This document shows positions 40,948 to 49,082 of a stretch of 64,000 nucleotides of DNA, piece by piece. The position numbers and the translations under genes were made by a program. The DNA is taken from NCBI RefSeq assembly GCF_031760065.1, contig NZ_CP134500.1, positions 4,960,001-5,024,000 on the forward strand, read 5' to 3'. Each line of letters begins with the position of its first letter. Position 1 is the first letter of the stretch. Below the pieces are notes generated by a model. The model ran no database searches, was not told where the DNA came from, and saw only the letters and a list, made by a program, of their open reading frames with translations. The DNA comes from Streptomyces durocortorensis (GTDB lineage: Bacteria > Actinomycetota > Actinomycetes > Streptomycetales > Streptomycetaceae).

Positions 40948-42840
40948 GTGGTGAAGTCTGCTGGTGTGGCTTTCCTGCCCGCCGAGGGAGCCGCCGAGGG
41001 AGCCGATGCGGGAGCCGTCGAAACCGAGGCCCCGGGGGTGCTTGCCTTCCGGCTGCTGGGCCCGGTCTCCGCGACCCGGGAGGGCGCTCCGGTCCCGCTC
41101 TCCGGCACGAAGATCCACACCGTGCTCGCGGTGCTGCTGCTCGCCCGCGGCGCTCTGGTGGCCGACAGCCGGCTGAGCGCCGCCCTGTGGGGCGACGCGC
41201 CGCCGCCCACCTCGAACGCGCAGATCTACACCTACGTTTCCCGGCTCAGAAAGACACTCGGAAACCGGGTGGAGATATTCCGGAAAGGGCCGGGCTACGT
41301 TCTCGACGTTCGTGCGGCCGAAGTCGATCTCTTCTCCTTCGAACGGCTCGACCGGCTCGGCCGTCGGGCCTTGGAAGAGGGCCGCCACGAAGAAGCGGGC
41401 AGACTGCTCGGCGGTGCGCTCGACTGCTGGAGCGGCCACGCCCTGGAAAACGTGACCGAGCATCTTCTCCAGTTCGAGCGGCCGCGGCTGGAATTCCTGC
41501 GGGCGCAGGCGCTGGAGCGCCGGATCGAGGCGGACCTGTCGCTCGGCCGCCACCGCTCACTGGTGCCCGAACTCCTCTCCCTGGTAGCCCGCTTCCCCAT
41601 GGACGAGAACCTCCGCGCCCACCTCATCACCGCCCTGCACCGCTCCGACCGGCAGGCCGAGGCCGTCCAGGTCTACGGCGAGGGGCGGCGCATCCTCGAC
41701 GAACAGCTGGGTGTCGTGCCCGGGCGACGGCTCAGCACGGCCTATCTGCGGATGCTGCGGGGCGAGGGCCCCGGCCTTCCCCCCCGGCGGCCGCCCGTGC
41801 TGCTGCCCGCCCGGGCCGCCGCGTTCACCGGGCGCACCGCCGAGGCGGCCCGGCTCAGATCCCTGCTGCTGAGCCGACCCTCGGACCCCGCCGCCCGGCT
41901 CAGGGCGGCGCTGGTCACCGGGATGCCGGGCAGCGGAAAGACGGCCCTGGCCGCCGAAGTGGCCCACGGCTGCGCCGAGGCGTTCCCGGACGGTGTGGTG
42001 CACGCCGAACTCCACGACGCCGACGGGGCCGCCCGGCCGCCCGGCGCCGTCCTCGGCGACATCCTCGCCGCGCTGGGCGAGGCCGGAAGCGCCGAACGGA
42101 CCACGGACCGCAACGGACTGACGACCCGCCACGGCCTGAACGAACTGGTCGGCCGCTACCGGGCCCGGACCGCCGACGCCCGGCTGCTCGTGGTCCTGGA
42201 CGACGCGTCCAGCGACGTACAGCTGACCGGGCTGCTGCCCGCCGGACCGGACAGCGCGCTGCTCGTCACCAGCCGGGGGCGGCCCGCGTGCGTGCCCGCC
42301 GTCCATACCGTCGGCCTCGGACCGCTGGGCGACGAGGACGCCGCCGCGCTGCTCGCCGAAACCGTCGGGGCCGAGCGGACCGGCGCCGAGCCCGGGGCCG
42401 TCCGGGACCTGGTCCGTCACTGCGCCGGACTGCCACTCGCGCTGCGGATCGCGGCCGCCCGGCTCGCCGCTCGCCCGCACCGGACCATCGCCCGGTTCGC
42501 GGACCGGCTGGCCGACCCCCGCACACGGCTTGCCGCCCTGAGCTACGGAAGGCTCGACCTGGCCCGCACGCTCGGCCGGGCCCTCACCCGGCTGAGCCCG
42601 GCCACCGCCGCCCTGGTGCCCTGGCTCGCCGCGGTGGGGCCGGGCCCCTTCACCGCCCGGCTCGCGGGCGAGCTGACCGGCCTGACCGAGGCCCAGGCGG
42701 AACACGCCCTGGAAGAACTGGTCGACGGCAGCCTGCTCCTCGCCGAGCCCGACGGCCACCTCGGCGAGGGCCGCTACCGCTTCCACTCGCTGGTCCTGCT
42801 GTACGCGGACACCACGCCCCGGCGCGAGCTGCCCCGGTGA
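40948..42840 (+). CDS. SARP regulator with NB-ARC domain, lacking TPR
   Basis: 630 residues. Two GTG codons in a row (40948, 40951) could start it. After a ~35-residue Ala/Glu-rich leader comes a winged helix (TKIHTVLAVLLLARGALV; TYVSRLRKTLGNRVEI), then a BTAD region (ALDCWSGHALENV) to about residue 270. An NB-ARC domain follows with Walker A GMPGSGKTAL near residue 325. It ends without the long TPR array of the larger regulator. It lies directly upstream of the prenyltransferase operon, so that operon is a likely target. Confidence 0.88.
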   Translation: MVKSAGVAFLPAEGAAEGADAGAVETEAPGVLAFRLLGPVSATREGAPVPLSGTKIHTVLAVLLLARGALVADSRLSAALWGDAPPPTSNAQIYTYVSRLRKTLGNRVEIFRKGPGYVLDVRAAEVDLFSFERLDRLGRRALEEGRHEEAGRLLGGALDCWSGHALENVTEHLLQFERPRLEFLRAQALERRIEADLSLGRHRSLVPELLSLVARFPMDENLRAHLITALHRSDRQAEAVQVYGEGRRILDEQLGVVPGRRLSTAYLRMLRGEGPGLPPRRPPVLLPARAAAFTGRTAEAARLRSLLLSRPSDPAARLRAALVTGMPGSGKTALAAEVAHGCAEAFPDGVVHAELHDADGAARPPGAVLGDILAALGEAGSAERTTDRNGLTTRHGLNELVGRYRARTADARLLVVLDDASSDVQLTGLLPAGPDSALLVTSRGRPACVPAVHTVGLGPLGDEDAAALLAETVGAERTGAEPGAVRDLVRHCAGLPLALRIAAARLAARPHRTIARFADRLADPRTRLAALSYGRLDLARTLGRALTRLSPATAALVPWLAAVGPGPFTARLAGELTGLTEAQAEHALEELVDGSLLLAEPDGHLGEGRYRFHSLVLLYADTTPRRELPR

Positions 42841-42931
42841 GCCCGCGTCAAGCCGACGGCAAGTCCGGCGACAGCCCTGTTCAAGACGCGGCCGAGGGTG
42901 GCCGCGATGAAGCCCAAGGATGGTGACTGCC

Positions 42932-43864
42932 ATGAGTGAGGCGGCCCCGATCACTCGCCAGTACGCGGCACAGGCCCTCTCCTCGGCCATCGAGGAGGCG
43001 GCCGGACTGCTGGAGGTGCGGTACGAACGCGAGGACGTACTGCGCATCCTGGACCTGTACGGAGGAGATCTTCCCGAGGCCCTGATCGCGTTCCGGGTAT
43101 CCACCGGCGCAAGCCGCGCGGGCGAGCTGGACTGCCGGTTCACCGTGCCGCAGGACAGCGACCCGTACCGGCTCGCCCTGGAGAACGGTCTGCTGGAGAC
43201 GACGGACCACCCGGTGTCCAGGCTGCTCTCGGAGGTGCACGACACCTGCCCCGTCGACGGATACGGCATCGACTTCGGCGTTGTGGGCGGGTTCAAGAAG
43301 ATCTGGGTGGTGCTGCCCCGCACCGCTCTCCAGGACGTCGCGAAGCTCGCCGAGCTCCCGTCGATGCCGCCCGCCCTCGGCCGGAGCCTCGACTTCTTCG
43401 ACCGGCACGGCCTGGGCGACACCGTGGGCCTGCTCGGCATCGACTACCGCAACCGCACCGTCAACATCTACTTCGGCGAGCCGCCCGCCGGGGGCATCGC
43501 CCCCGAGTCCGTGCGGGCCATGCTCCGCGAGGTCGACCAGGCCGAACCCAGCGAGCAGATGCTCCGGCTCGGCCGCGCGGCCTTCGGCGTCTACGTGACC
43601 CTCGACTGGGACTCGCCGGCCATCACACGGATCTGCTTCGCCGTGGCGACGACCGACCCGGCCTCCCTGCCCGTCGAACTCGACGAGCGCATCGGGCTGT
43701 TCGTACAGCACGTACAACGGGCCGATCCGCACACGCGGTTCGTCTACGCGGTCGCCTCCCAGCCGGACGGCGAGTACTACAAGCTCCAGTCCTACTACCG
43801 GTGGGGCGCCGGCGTGCCGGAGATCATGCAGCTCCCCGAAGGGGCCCTCGCGGACCCGGTGTGA
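42932..43864 (+). CDS. ABBA-type aromatic prenyltransferase (NphB/CloQ family)
   Basis: 310 residues from the ATG at 42932 (AAGGA upstream), close to the 307 of NphB. Shared landmarks with remembered NphB include VTGGFKK (here VVGGFKKIWV), IPSMPP (LPSMPPAL), VNLYFSE (VNIYFGE), SVYPTLNW (GVYVTLDW), ICFAV, and EYYKL near the C-terminus. These are soluble, metal-independent or Mg-stimulated enzymes that put geranyl or farnesyl groups on aromatic carbons. The type III PKS and naphthoquinone genes suggest a tetrahydroxynaphthalene/flaviolin-type acceptor. First gene of a plus-strand run with the next four. Confidence 0.93.
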   Translation: MSEAAPITRQYAAQALSSAIEEAAGLLEVRYEREDVLRILDLYGGDLPEALIAFRVSTGASRAGELDCRFTVPQDSDPYRLALENGLLETTDHPVSRLLSEVHDTCPVDGYGIDFGVVGGFKKIWVVLPRTALQDVAKLAELPSMPPALGRSLDFFDRHGLGDTVGLLGIDYRNRTVNIYFGEPPAGGIAPESVRAMLREVDQAEPSEQMLRLGRAAFGVYVTLDWDSPAITRICFAVATTDPASLPVELDERIGLFVQHVQRADPHTRFVYAVASQPDGEYYKLQSYYRWGAGVPEIMQLPEGALADPV

Positions 43865-43867
43865 GCC

Positions 43868-43932
43868 CGCCTCCCTCCACTCCCCCCCTCTTTCCTCTTC
43901 CTTTCTCTCCCTCTTCCTCCTCGACTTCCTCT
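43868..43932. repeat. ~65-base polypyrimidine tract in an operon spacer
   Basis: Apart from a few purines the plus strand reads only C and T from about 43868 to 43932, between the prenyltransferase stop and the RBS of the next gene. It is non-coding. It could form unusual DNA or a protein-binding C/U-rich mRNA leader. Confidence 0.85.
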
Positions 43933-43945
43933 GGAAGGACGCACC

Positions 43946-45727
43946 TTGAGCACCGTAGAAGTCCCGGTACTGATCGTCGGCGGTGGCGGATCCGGCCTGG
44001 CCGCCTCCGTCTTCCTGTCCGGCCACGGCGTCGACCACCTGCTGGTCGAGCGCCGCGACGACACCTCGCGCCTGCCGAAGGCGCACTACCTCAACCAGCG
44101 GACCATGGAGATCTTCCGCCAGTACGGCCTGGCGGACGACGTCACCGAACCGGCCGCGTCCCCCGAGCAGTTCGGCAAGGTCCGCTGGCAGACCACTCTC
44201 ACCGGCGACGGCCCGCTGGACGGGCGGGTCATCCACGAGATGGACGGCTTCGGCGGCGGCGGACTGCGCGAGGCGTACGAAGCGGCGGGACCCGTGCTGC
44301 CCGCCAAGCTGCCGCAGCTGCGCCTAGAACCGGTGCTGCGCCGCCATGCGGAGGAGCGCAACCCCGGGCGCGTCCGGTTCGGCCACGAGCTGATCTCGCT
44401 CACCGAGGACGAGAACGGCGGGAGCGTCACCGCCGAGATCCGCTCCACCGAGAACGGCGAGACCACCACGGTCCACGCGCAGTACGTGATCGCGGCGGAC
44501 GCCGGCCGCACGGTGGGCCCCGCCCTCGGCATCCGTATGGAGGGCCTGCCCGCCCTGTTCGACGCCACCACCGCCTACTTCTCCGCCGATCTGTCGCCGT
44601 GGTGGACCGAGGGCTCGGTCATCACCTGGTTCCTCAACCCCTACCGCGCCGATCTGTCCAGCGCCCTCATCGAGATGGGCCCGACCTGGGGCAAGCACTG
44701 CGAGGAGTGGGGCCTGCACCTGCCGCTCGCCGGGATCGACCGCGACGACGACGAAGCGGTGACCGGCCGCATCCGCGAGGTGCTGGGCCTGCCCGAACTG
44801 GAGCTGACCCTGCACGAGGTGACCAGCTGGACCGTGGAGGCCGTGCTCGCCGAGCGCTACCGCCACGGCCGGGCGTTCCTCGTCGGCGACGCCGCCCACC
44901 GCCAGCCGCCCGCCGTCGGACTCGGCCTCAACAGCGGCATCCAGGACGCGCACAACCTCGCCTGGAAGCTCGCCGCCGTGCTCTCGGGCCGGGCGGGCGA
45001 GGGCCTGCTCGACACCTACGAGGCCGAGCGCCGGCCCGTCGGGCAGTACAACCTGGGCTGGGCGATGTCCGCCGCCGCGCACCACCAGGTCGTCATCGAC
45101 GCCGCCGTCGGCCTCGGCCCGCACGTGCCGCCGGAGCGCCGCACCCCGGTGTTCTTCTCGTACTTCTCGCCGACCCCGGTCGGGGCCGCCCAGCGCGCCC
45201 GGGCCGCGGAGATCTTCGCCACCCACCGCGGCGAGTGCCAGGCCCTCGACGTGGAGACCGGCTTCGCCTACGAGCAGGGCGCGGTAGTCCCGGACGGCAG
45301 TCACCCGCCGGCCCGCTCACCGCTGGGCGATGTGTACCGGCCGACAACCCGGCCGGGGCATCTGCTGCCGCACGCCTGGGTCGAGCGGGACGGCCGCCGG
45401 GTCTCCACCCACGACCTCGTCGGCTCCGCCACCGGCTTCACGCTGATCACCGGCGCGGACGGGGCGGCCTGGGCCGACGCCGCCGCCATGGCTGCCGAGA
45501 AGCTGTCCGTCCCCGTGACCGCGGTCCGGATCGGCGCGCGCGGCGAAGGCGCGGAGTACGCCGACGCCGACGGCGTCTGGCAGCGGCTGCGCGGTACGGA
45601 CGGGGCGGGCGCGGTCCTCGTCCGGCCCGACCAGCACGTGGCCTGGCGCGTCACGGGCGCCGCGACCGATCCGGCCCAGGCCCTGACCGAGGTGCTCTCC
45701 CTCGTCCTGGGCCACGGGGCCCCGTGA
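43946..45727 (+). CDS. class A FAD-dependent aromatic monooxygenase
   Basis: 593 residues from TTG 43946 with RBS GGAAGGA. It has the FAD-binding GGGGSGLAASVFLS (near 12-25), a GD-type motif FLVGDAAHRQPP near 310-321, and a C-terminal thioredoxin-like domain as in phenol/PgaE-type hydroxylases. These enzymes hydroxylate phenols or quinones with NAD(P)H and oxygen. In this operon it would oxidise the naphthalene ring or a prenylated form of it (inference). Confidence 0.9.
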   Translation: MSTVEVPVLIVGGGGSGLAASVFLSGHGVDHLLVERRDDTSRLPKAHYLNQRTMEIFRQYGLADDVTEPAASPEQFGKVRWQTTLTGDGPLDGRVIHEMDGFGGGGLREAYEAAGPVLPAKLPQLRLEPVLRRHAEERNPGRVRFGHELISLTEDENGGSVTAEIRSTENGETTTVHAQYVIAADAGRTVGPALGIRMEGLPALFDATTAYFSADLSPWWTEGSVITWFLNPYRADLSSALIEMGPTWGKHCEEWGLHLPLAGIDRDDDEAVTGRIREVLGLPELELTLHEVTSWTVEAVLAERYRHGRAFLVGDAAHRQPPAVGLGLNSGIQDAHNLAWKLAAVLSGRAGEGLLDTYEAERRPVGQYNLGWAMSAAAHHQVVIDAAVGLGPHVPPERRTPVFFSYFSPTPVGAAQRARAAEIFATHRGECQALDVETGFAYEQGAVVPDGSHPPARSPLGDVYRPTTRPGHLLPHAWVERDGRRVSTHDLVGSATGFTLITGADGAAWADAAAMAAEKLSVPVTAVRIGARGEGAEYADADGVWQRLRGTDGAGAVLVRPDQHVAWRVTGAATDPAQALTEVLSLVLGHGAP

Positions 45728-45785
45728 CCGCCCACGGCGTCTGCTCCACCTGCCCGAACTCCCTCACGAACACGGAAGAAGCAGC

Positions 45786-47303
45786 ATGATCAACAGAAGG
45801 TCCTTCCTCACCGGCGCCGGTGGTGTCGCGCTCGCCGCGACGGCGCTGTCCGGTGCCGCACAGGCGAAGCCGGCCGGCTTCGGCACCCAGTGGAGCCGAC
45901 TGGCCGACCGGCTCCGGGGTCGCCTCGTGCTCCCGTCGGACGCCGACTACCAGCGGGCCAAGCAGCTCTACCAGGTCCAGTTCGACGCCACCAGCCCGCG
46001 GGCCGTCGCCTACTGCGCCTCCACCTCCGACGTGGCCAACTGCATCCGCTTCGCCGAGGCCTACGGCATACCCGTCGCCGCGCGCAGCGGTGGGCACAGC
46101 GCGGGCGGCTACTCCACCACCCCGGGCCTGGTCATCGACGTCTCCGGGCTCAACTCCGTGGTGCTCGGCAACGGTTCCGTGCGGATGGGCCCCGGCGCCC
46201 AGCTCGTCGACATCACGGACACGCTCGCACCGGCCGGGCTCGGCATCTCCGGCGGCTACTGCCCCACGGTCGCGGCGGGCGGGTTCTTCCAGGGCGGCGG
46301 GATGGGCCTGTTCACCCGCAGCATCGGCATCGCCTCCGACAAGGTGACCTCGGCGCAGGTGGTCCTCGCCGACGGGTGCACCGTCACCGCCTCGGCGAAC
46401 CGTCACAGCGACCTGTTCTGGGCGTTGCGCGGAGGCGGCGGCGGCAACTTCGGGATCGTCACGTCCTACGACGTCACGCCCTCGCCGCTGACCGATGTGG
46501 CCGCCATCAACCTCGTGTGGACCTTCGACCAGGCCCTGGACATGCTGGACGGCTGGACCCGGTGGCTGCCCGACGCCCCGTGGACGGTCGGCAGCGGTGT
46601 CAACGTCACGCTCGCCGACGCCGCTCCCGGCGGAGTGCCGACCGCCTCGGTGTTCCTCGGCTCGGTGGACACCGGCCCGGGGTTCCAGGCGGAGATCGCC
46701 CGGCTGATCTCGCTGGTCGGCCGCCCCCCGGTGTACCAGCAGAAGTTCAACGCCCCGTACAAGTCGGTACTGATGTCGCTGTACCAGTGCTCCGAGCTGA
46801 CGGTCCAGCAGTGCCACCGCGCCGACACCTCCCCCGACGGGAAACTCCAGCGCCCGGCGTTCGGCGCCTGGCGCAGCCGTCTGTTCGAGCGGACGATGCC
46901 GCGTGAGGGCTGGGCCAGGGCCCTGGAGACGTTCGACTCGAAGCGGTTCTCCGGGCAGATGCGCCAGTTGCAGATCTCGGCACTGGGCGGCCAGGCCAAC
47001 ACCGTGGCCCGCGACGCCACCGCCTATGTCCACCGCGACAGCCTCTTCTCGGTCAGCTACCTCACCTCGAACGCCTCCGGGCCGGTCTCCGACGAGGCCA
47101 AGAGCGCCGCGTGGGAGTACGTGGACGACGGCTTCGCGACGATCGACCCGTACTCCAACGGTGAGACGTACCAGAACTTCATCGACCCGCGCCTGCCGAA
47201 CTGGCAGCGCTCCTACTACGCCGAGAACTACACGCGGCTGGCCCGGGTCAAGCGGAAGTACGACCGGCACGGGTTCTTCCGGTTCGCGCAGAGCATCCGC
47301 TGA
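45786..47303 (+). CDS. Tat-exported FAD-linked oxidase (berberine bridge enzyme-like)
   Basis: 505 residues beginning with a twin-arginine signal (NRRSFLTGAGGVALAATAL) and a likely cleavage after AQA near residue 27. The PCMH FAD domain has His104 in RSGGHSAGGYS and Cys159 in GGYCPTVA, the two side chains that anchor FAD bicovalently. A C-terminal NWQRSYYAENYTRLARVKRKYD matches the BBE domain (partial). Such oxidases remove hydride and often drive oxidative ring closure, including the plant cannabinoid cyclases acting on prenylated phenols. Export implies a late, extracytoplasmic step. Confidence 0.92.
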   Translation: MINRRSFLTGAGGVALAATALSGAAQAKPAGFGTQWSRLADRLRGRLVLPSDADYQRAKQLYQVQFDATSPRAVAYCASTSDVANCIRFAEAYGIPVAARSGGHSAGGYSTTPGLVIDVSGLNSVVLGNGSVRMGPGAQLVDITDTLAPAGLGISGGYCPTVAAGGFFQGGGMGLFTRSIGIASDKVTSAQVVLADGCTVTASANRHSDLFWALRGGGGGNFGIVTSYDVTPSPLTDVAAINLVWTFDQALDMLDGWTRWLPDAPWTVGSGVNVTLADAAPGGVPTASVFLGSVDTGPGFQAEIARLISLVGRPPVYQQKFNAPYKSVLMSLYQCSELTVQQCHRADTSPDGKLQRPAFGAWRSRLFERTMPREGWARALETFDSKRFSGQMRQLQISALGGQANTVARDATAYVHRDSLFSVSYLTSNASGPVSDEAKSAAWEYVDDGFATIDPYSNGETYQNFIDPRLPNWQRSYYAENYTRLARVKRKYDRHGFFRFAQSIR

Positions 47304-47406
47304 TCCGCCGCCCGGCTCCGCACGGGGTTCCTCCCGGCGGAGCGGGCCCCTCCCGTAATCCCTGGCTATCCCCGCCGGTTCGGACCGGCCGAGACAGGAG
47401 CACTCC

Positions 47407-49020
47407 ATGAAGATCGCGGACCGCGCGCGTCCGGCCCCGCCGACGCTGCCCGACGGGATTCGCCCGGACGAGGTGACCCGGGCCACGAACCGGCTGGTGG
47501 CGTACGTCAGCGGCAGAACCGACGACGACGGCGCGATACGGGAACAGTGCGAGAGCAGAGTGCTGGAATCCGCGCTCGCCCTCGCGCTGATGACCCGGGC
47601 CGGGGACGTCTCCCCGGCCCGGGACCGCCTCCTGGCCTATCTGCGCGGCCACCAGGAGTCCCCCGACGAGCTCGACCGGGTCCTCGCCTCACTCGCCGTC
47701 GGCGGTGCCGCGGGCCGGGCGCCCGGCGGCGACAGCGCCCTGGTCGCCACCCTGGCGGCAGGCGTACTCGGTGCCGCCCCGGGCTTCATCTCCACCCGCC
47801 GCCGCCTCATGGTCTACGCGGTGCTCGCGGTGCTCGGCTGCCCCCTGCCCGCCGACGCCGAACTGCCGGGCGGCGGCGAGGTGCCCACCGACCCGCTGCA
47901 CTCCTGGGCAGCCGTCCAGCAGGCGTCCATCACCCTGATCCTGGCCGCCGCCCTCGGCGTACGGAACCGGGCCACCGACGCCGCCCTGGACACCCTGGTC
48001 GCCACCGACCCGGCCGCCACGGTGTGGGAGGGCTACGCGCTGATGCACCTGCTGGTGCTGCACGCGCTCGCCGGCACGCCCGGTCACGAGGAGACCGTGC
48101 GCCGGGGCATCGCGACGCTGCTGCGCCACCAACGTACCGACGGCGGCTTCCCGTTCGTCCTGGAGATGCACAACTGGTGCACGTCCACCGGAGGCCTCGC
48201 CCTGCACGCGGCAGGCGCGGACCCCGCACTGCTGCGCCGGATGGCTGCGACGCTCGCCGCGCAGCGGGGCGGGGCCGAGCTGCGCTCGCTCTCCCGTGGC
48301 GCGGCGCTGACCGGCGGCTGGTCGATGTCGCCGATCGTCGCGCAGAACGATGTCGACGACACCTCCTGCGCCCTGGAGTTCCTCCAGGTGGTCGACCCGG
48401 TCGCGCACGCCGCGACGGTACGGGACGGGGTGGCCGCACTGCTGGCCGTGCAGGGCGCCGACGGCGGCTTCCCCACCTACGTCCGGGACGCTTCGTCCGA
48501 GCCGTGCATGACGGCCGCCGCGGTCTGCGCGCTCGGCCCGCACCCGGCCACCGCACCGCAGCGGGCCAAGGCGCTCGGCTTCCTCGCCGACCACCAGCTC
48601 GCCGACGGCGGCTTCGAGCCGGGCTGGAGCCGCAGCCGGCTGCACAGCCTGTTCCGGGTGCGGCTCGCCGCCTGCACGGCGGGCCCGAACGACCCGCGCA
48701 CCGCCGCGATGGCCGCGCGGATCGACCGGACGGTGCGCGAGACGCAGAACGCCGACGGCGGCTGGGGCATGCAACCCGGCGACCCCAGCGACGACATCAG
48801 CACCGCCTACGGACTCATCACGCTGTGCCACGCGGAGGACCCGCGGCCCGTCGGCACCGCCCTGACCTGGCTGCTCGACCGGCAGAAGGCCGACGGCAGT
48901 TACGGCGGCCCACCCGACATGGTCGGCCCGCGCCCCTTCGCCTACCACTTCCCGCTCCTCACCGACATCCCGGTGCTGCTCGCCCTCGGGCACGTCCGTG
49001 CCCGGGTCCTGCACCTCTGA
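47407..49020 (+). CDS. class II terpene cyclase-like protein (DVDDT motif)
   Basis: 537 residues, almost wholly alpha-helical, with repeated QW-like motifs (QRTDGGFPF, QGADGGFPTY, QLADGGFEPGW, QNADGGWGM, QKADGSYGG). Residues 315-319 read DVDDT, matching the DxDD(T) proton-donor motif of class II cyclases. The length fits bacterial diterpene class II cyclases rather than squalene-hopene cyclase (about 630-720). There is no class I DDxxD. It would cyclise a prenyl diphosphate or, more attractively here, the prenyl side chain on the naphthoquinone (inference). Confidence 0.85.
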   Translation: MKIADRARPAPPTLPDGIRPDEVTRATNRLVAYVSGRTDDDGAIREQCESRVLESALALALMTRAGDVSPARDRLLAYLRGHQESPDELDRVLASLAVGGAAGRAPGGDSALVATLAAGVLGAAPGFISTRRRLMVYAVLAVLGCPLPADAELPGGGEVPTDPLHSWAAVQQASITLILAAALGVRNRATDAALDTLVATDPAATVWEGYALMHLLVLHALAGTPGHEETVRRGIATLLRHQRTDGGFPFVLEMHNWCTSTGGLALHAAGADPALLRRMAATLAAQRGGAELRSLSRGAALTGGWSMSPIVAQNDVDDTSCALEFLQVVDPVAHAATVRDGVAALLAVQGADGGFPTYVRDASSEPCMTAAAVCALGPHPATAPQRAKALGFLADHQLADGGFEPGWSRSRLHSLFRVRLAACTAGPNDPRTAAMAARIDRTVRETQNADGGWGMQPGDPSDDISTAYGLITLCHAEDPRPVGTALTWLLDRQKADGSYGGPPDMVGPRPFAYHFPLLTDIPVLLALGHVRARVLHL

Positions 49021-49082
49021 ACGCACCATTCACCCCCACACCGACCACGGATCACCCCCACACCAACCACGGAGAGACAGAC

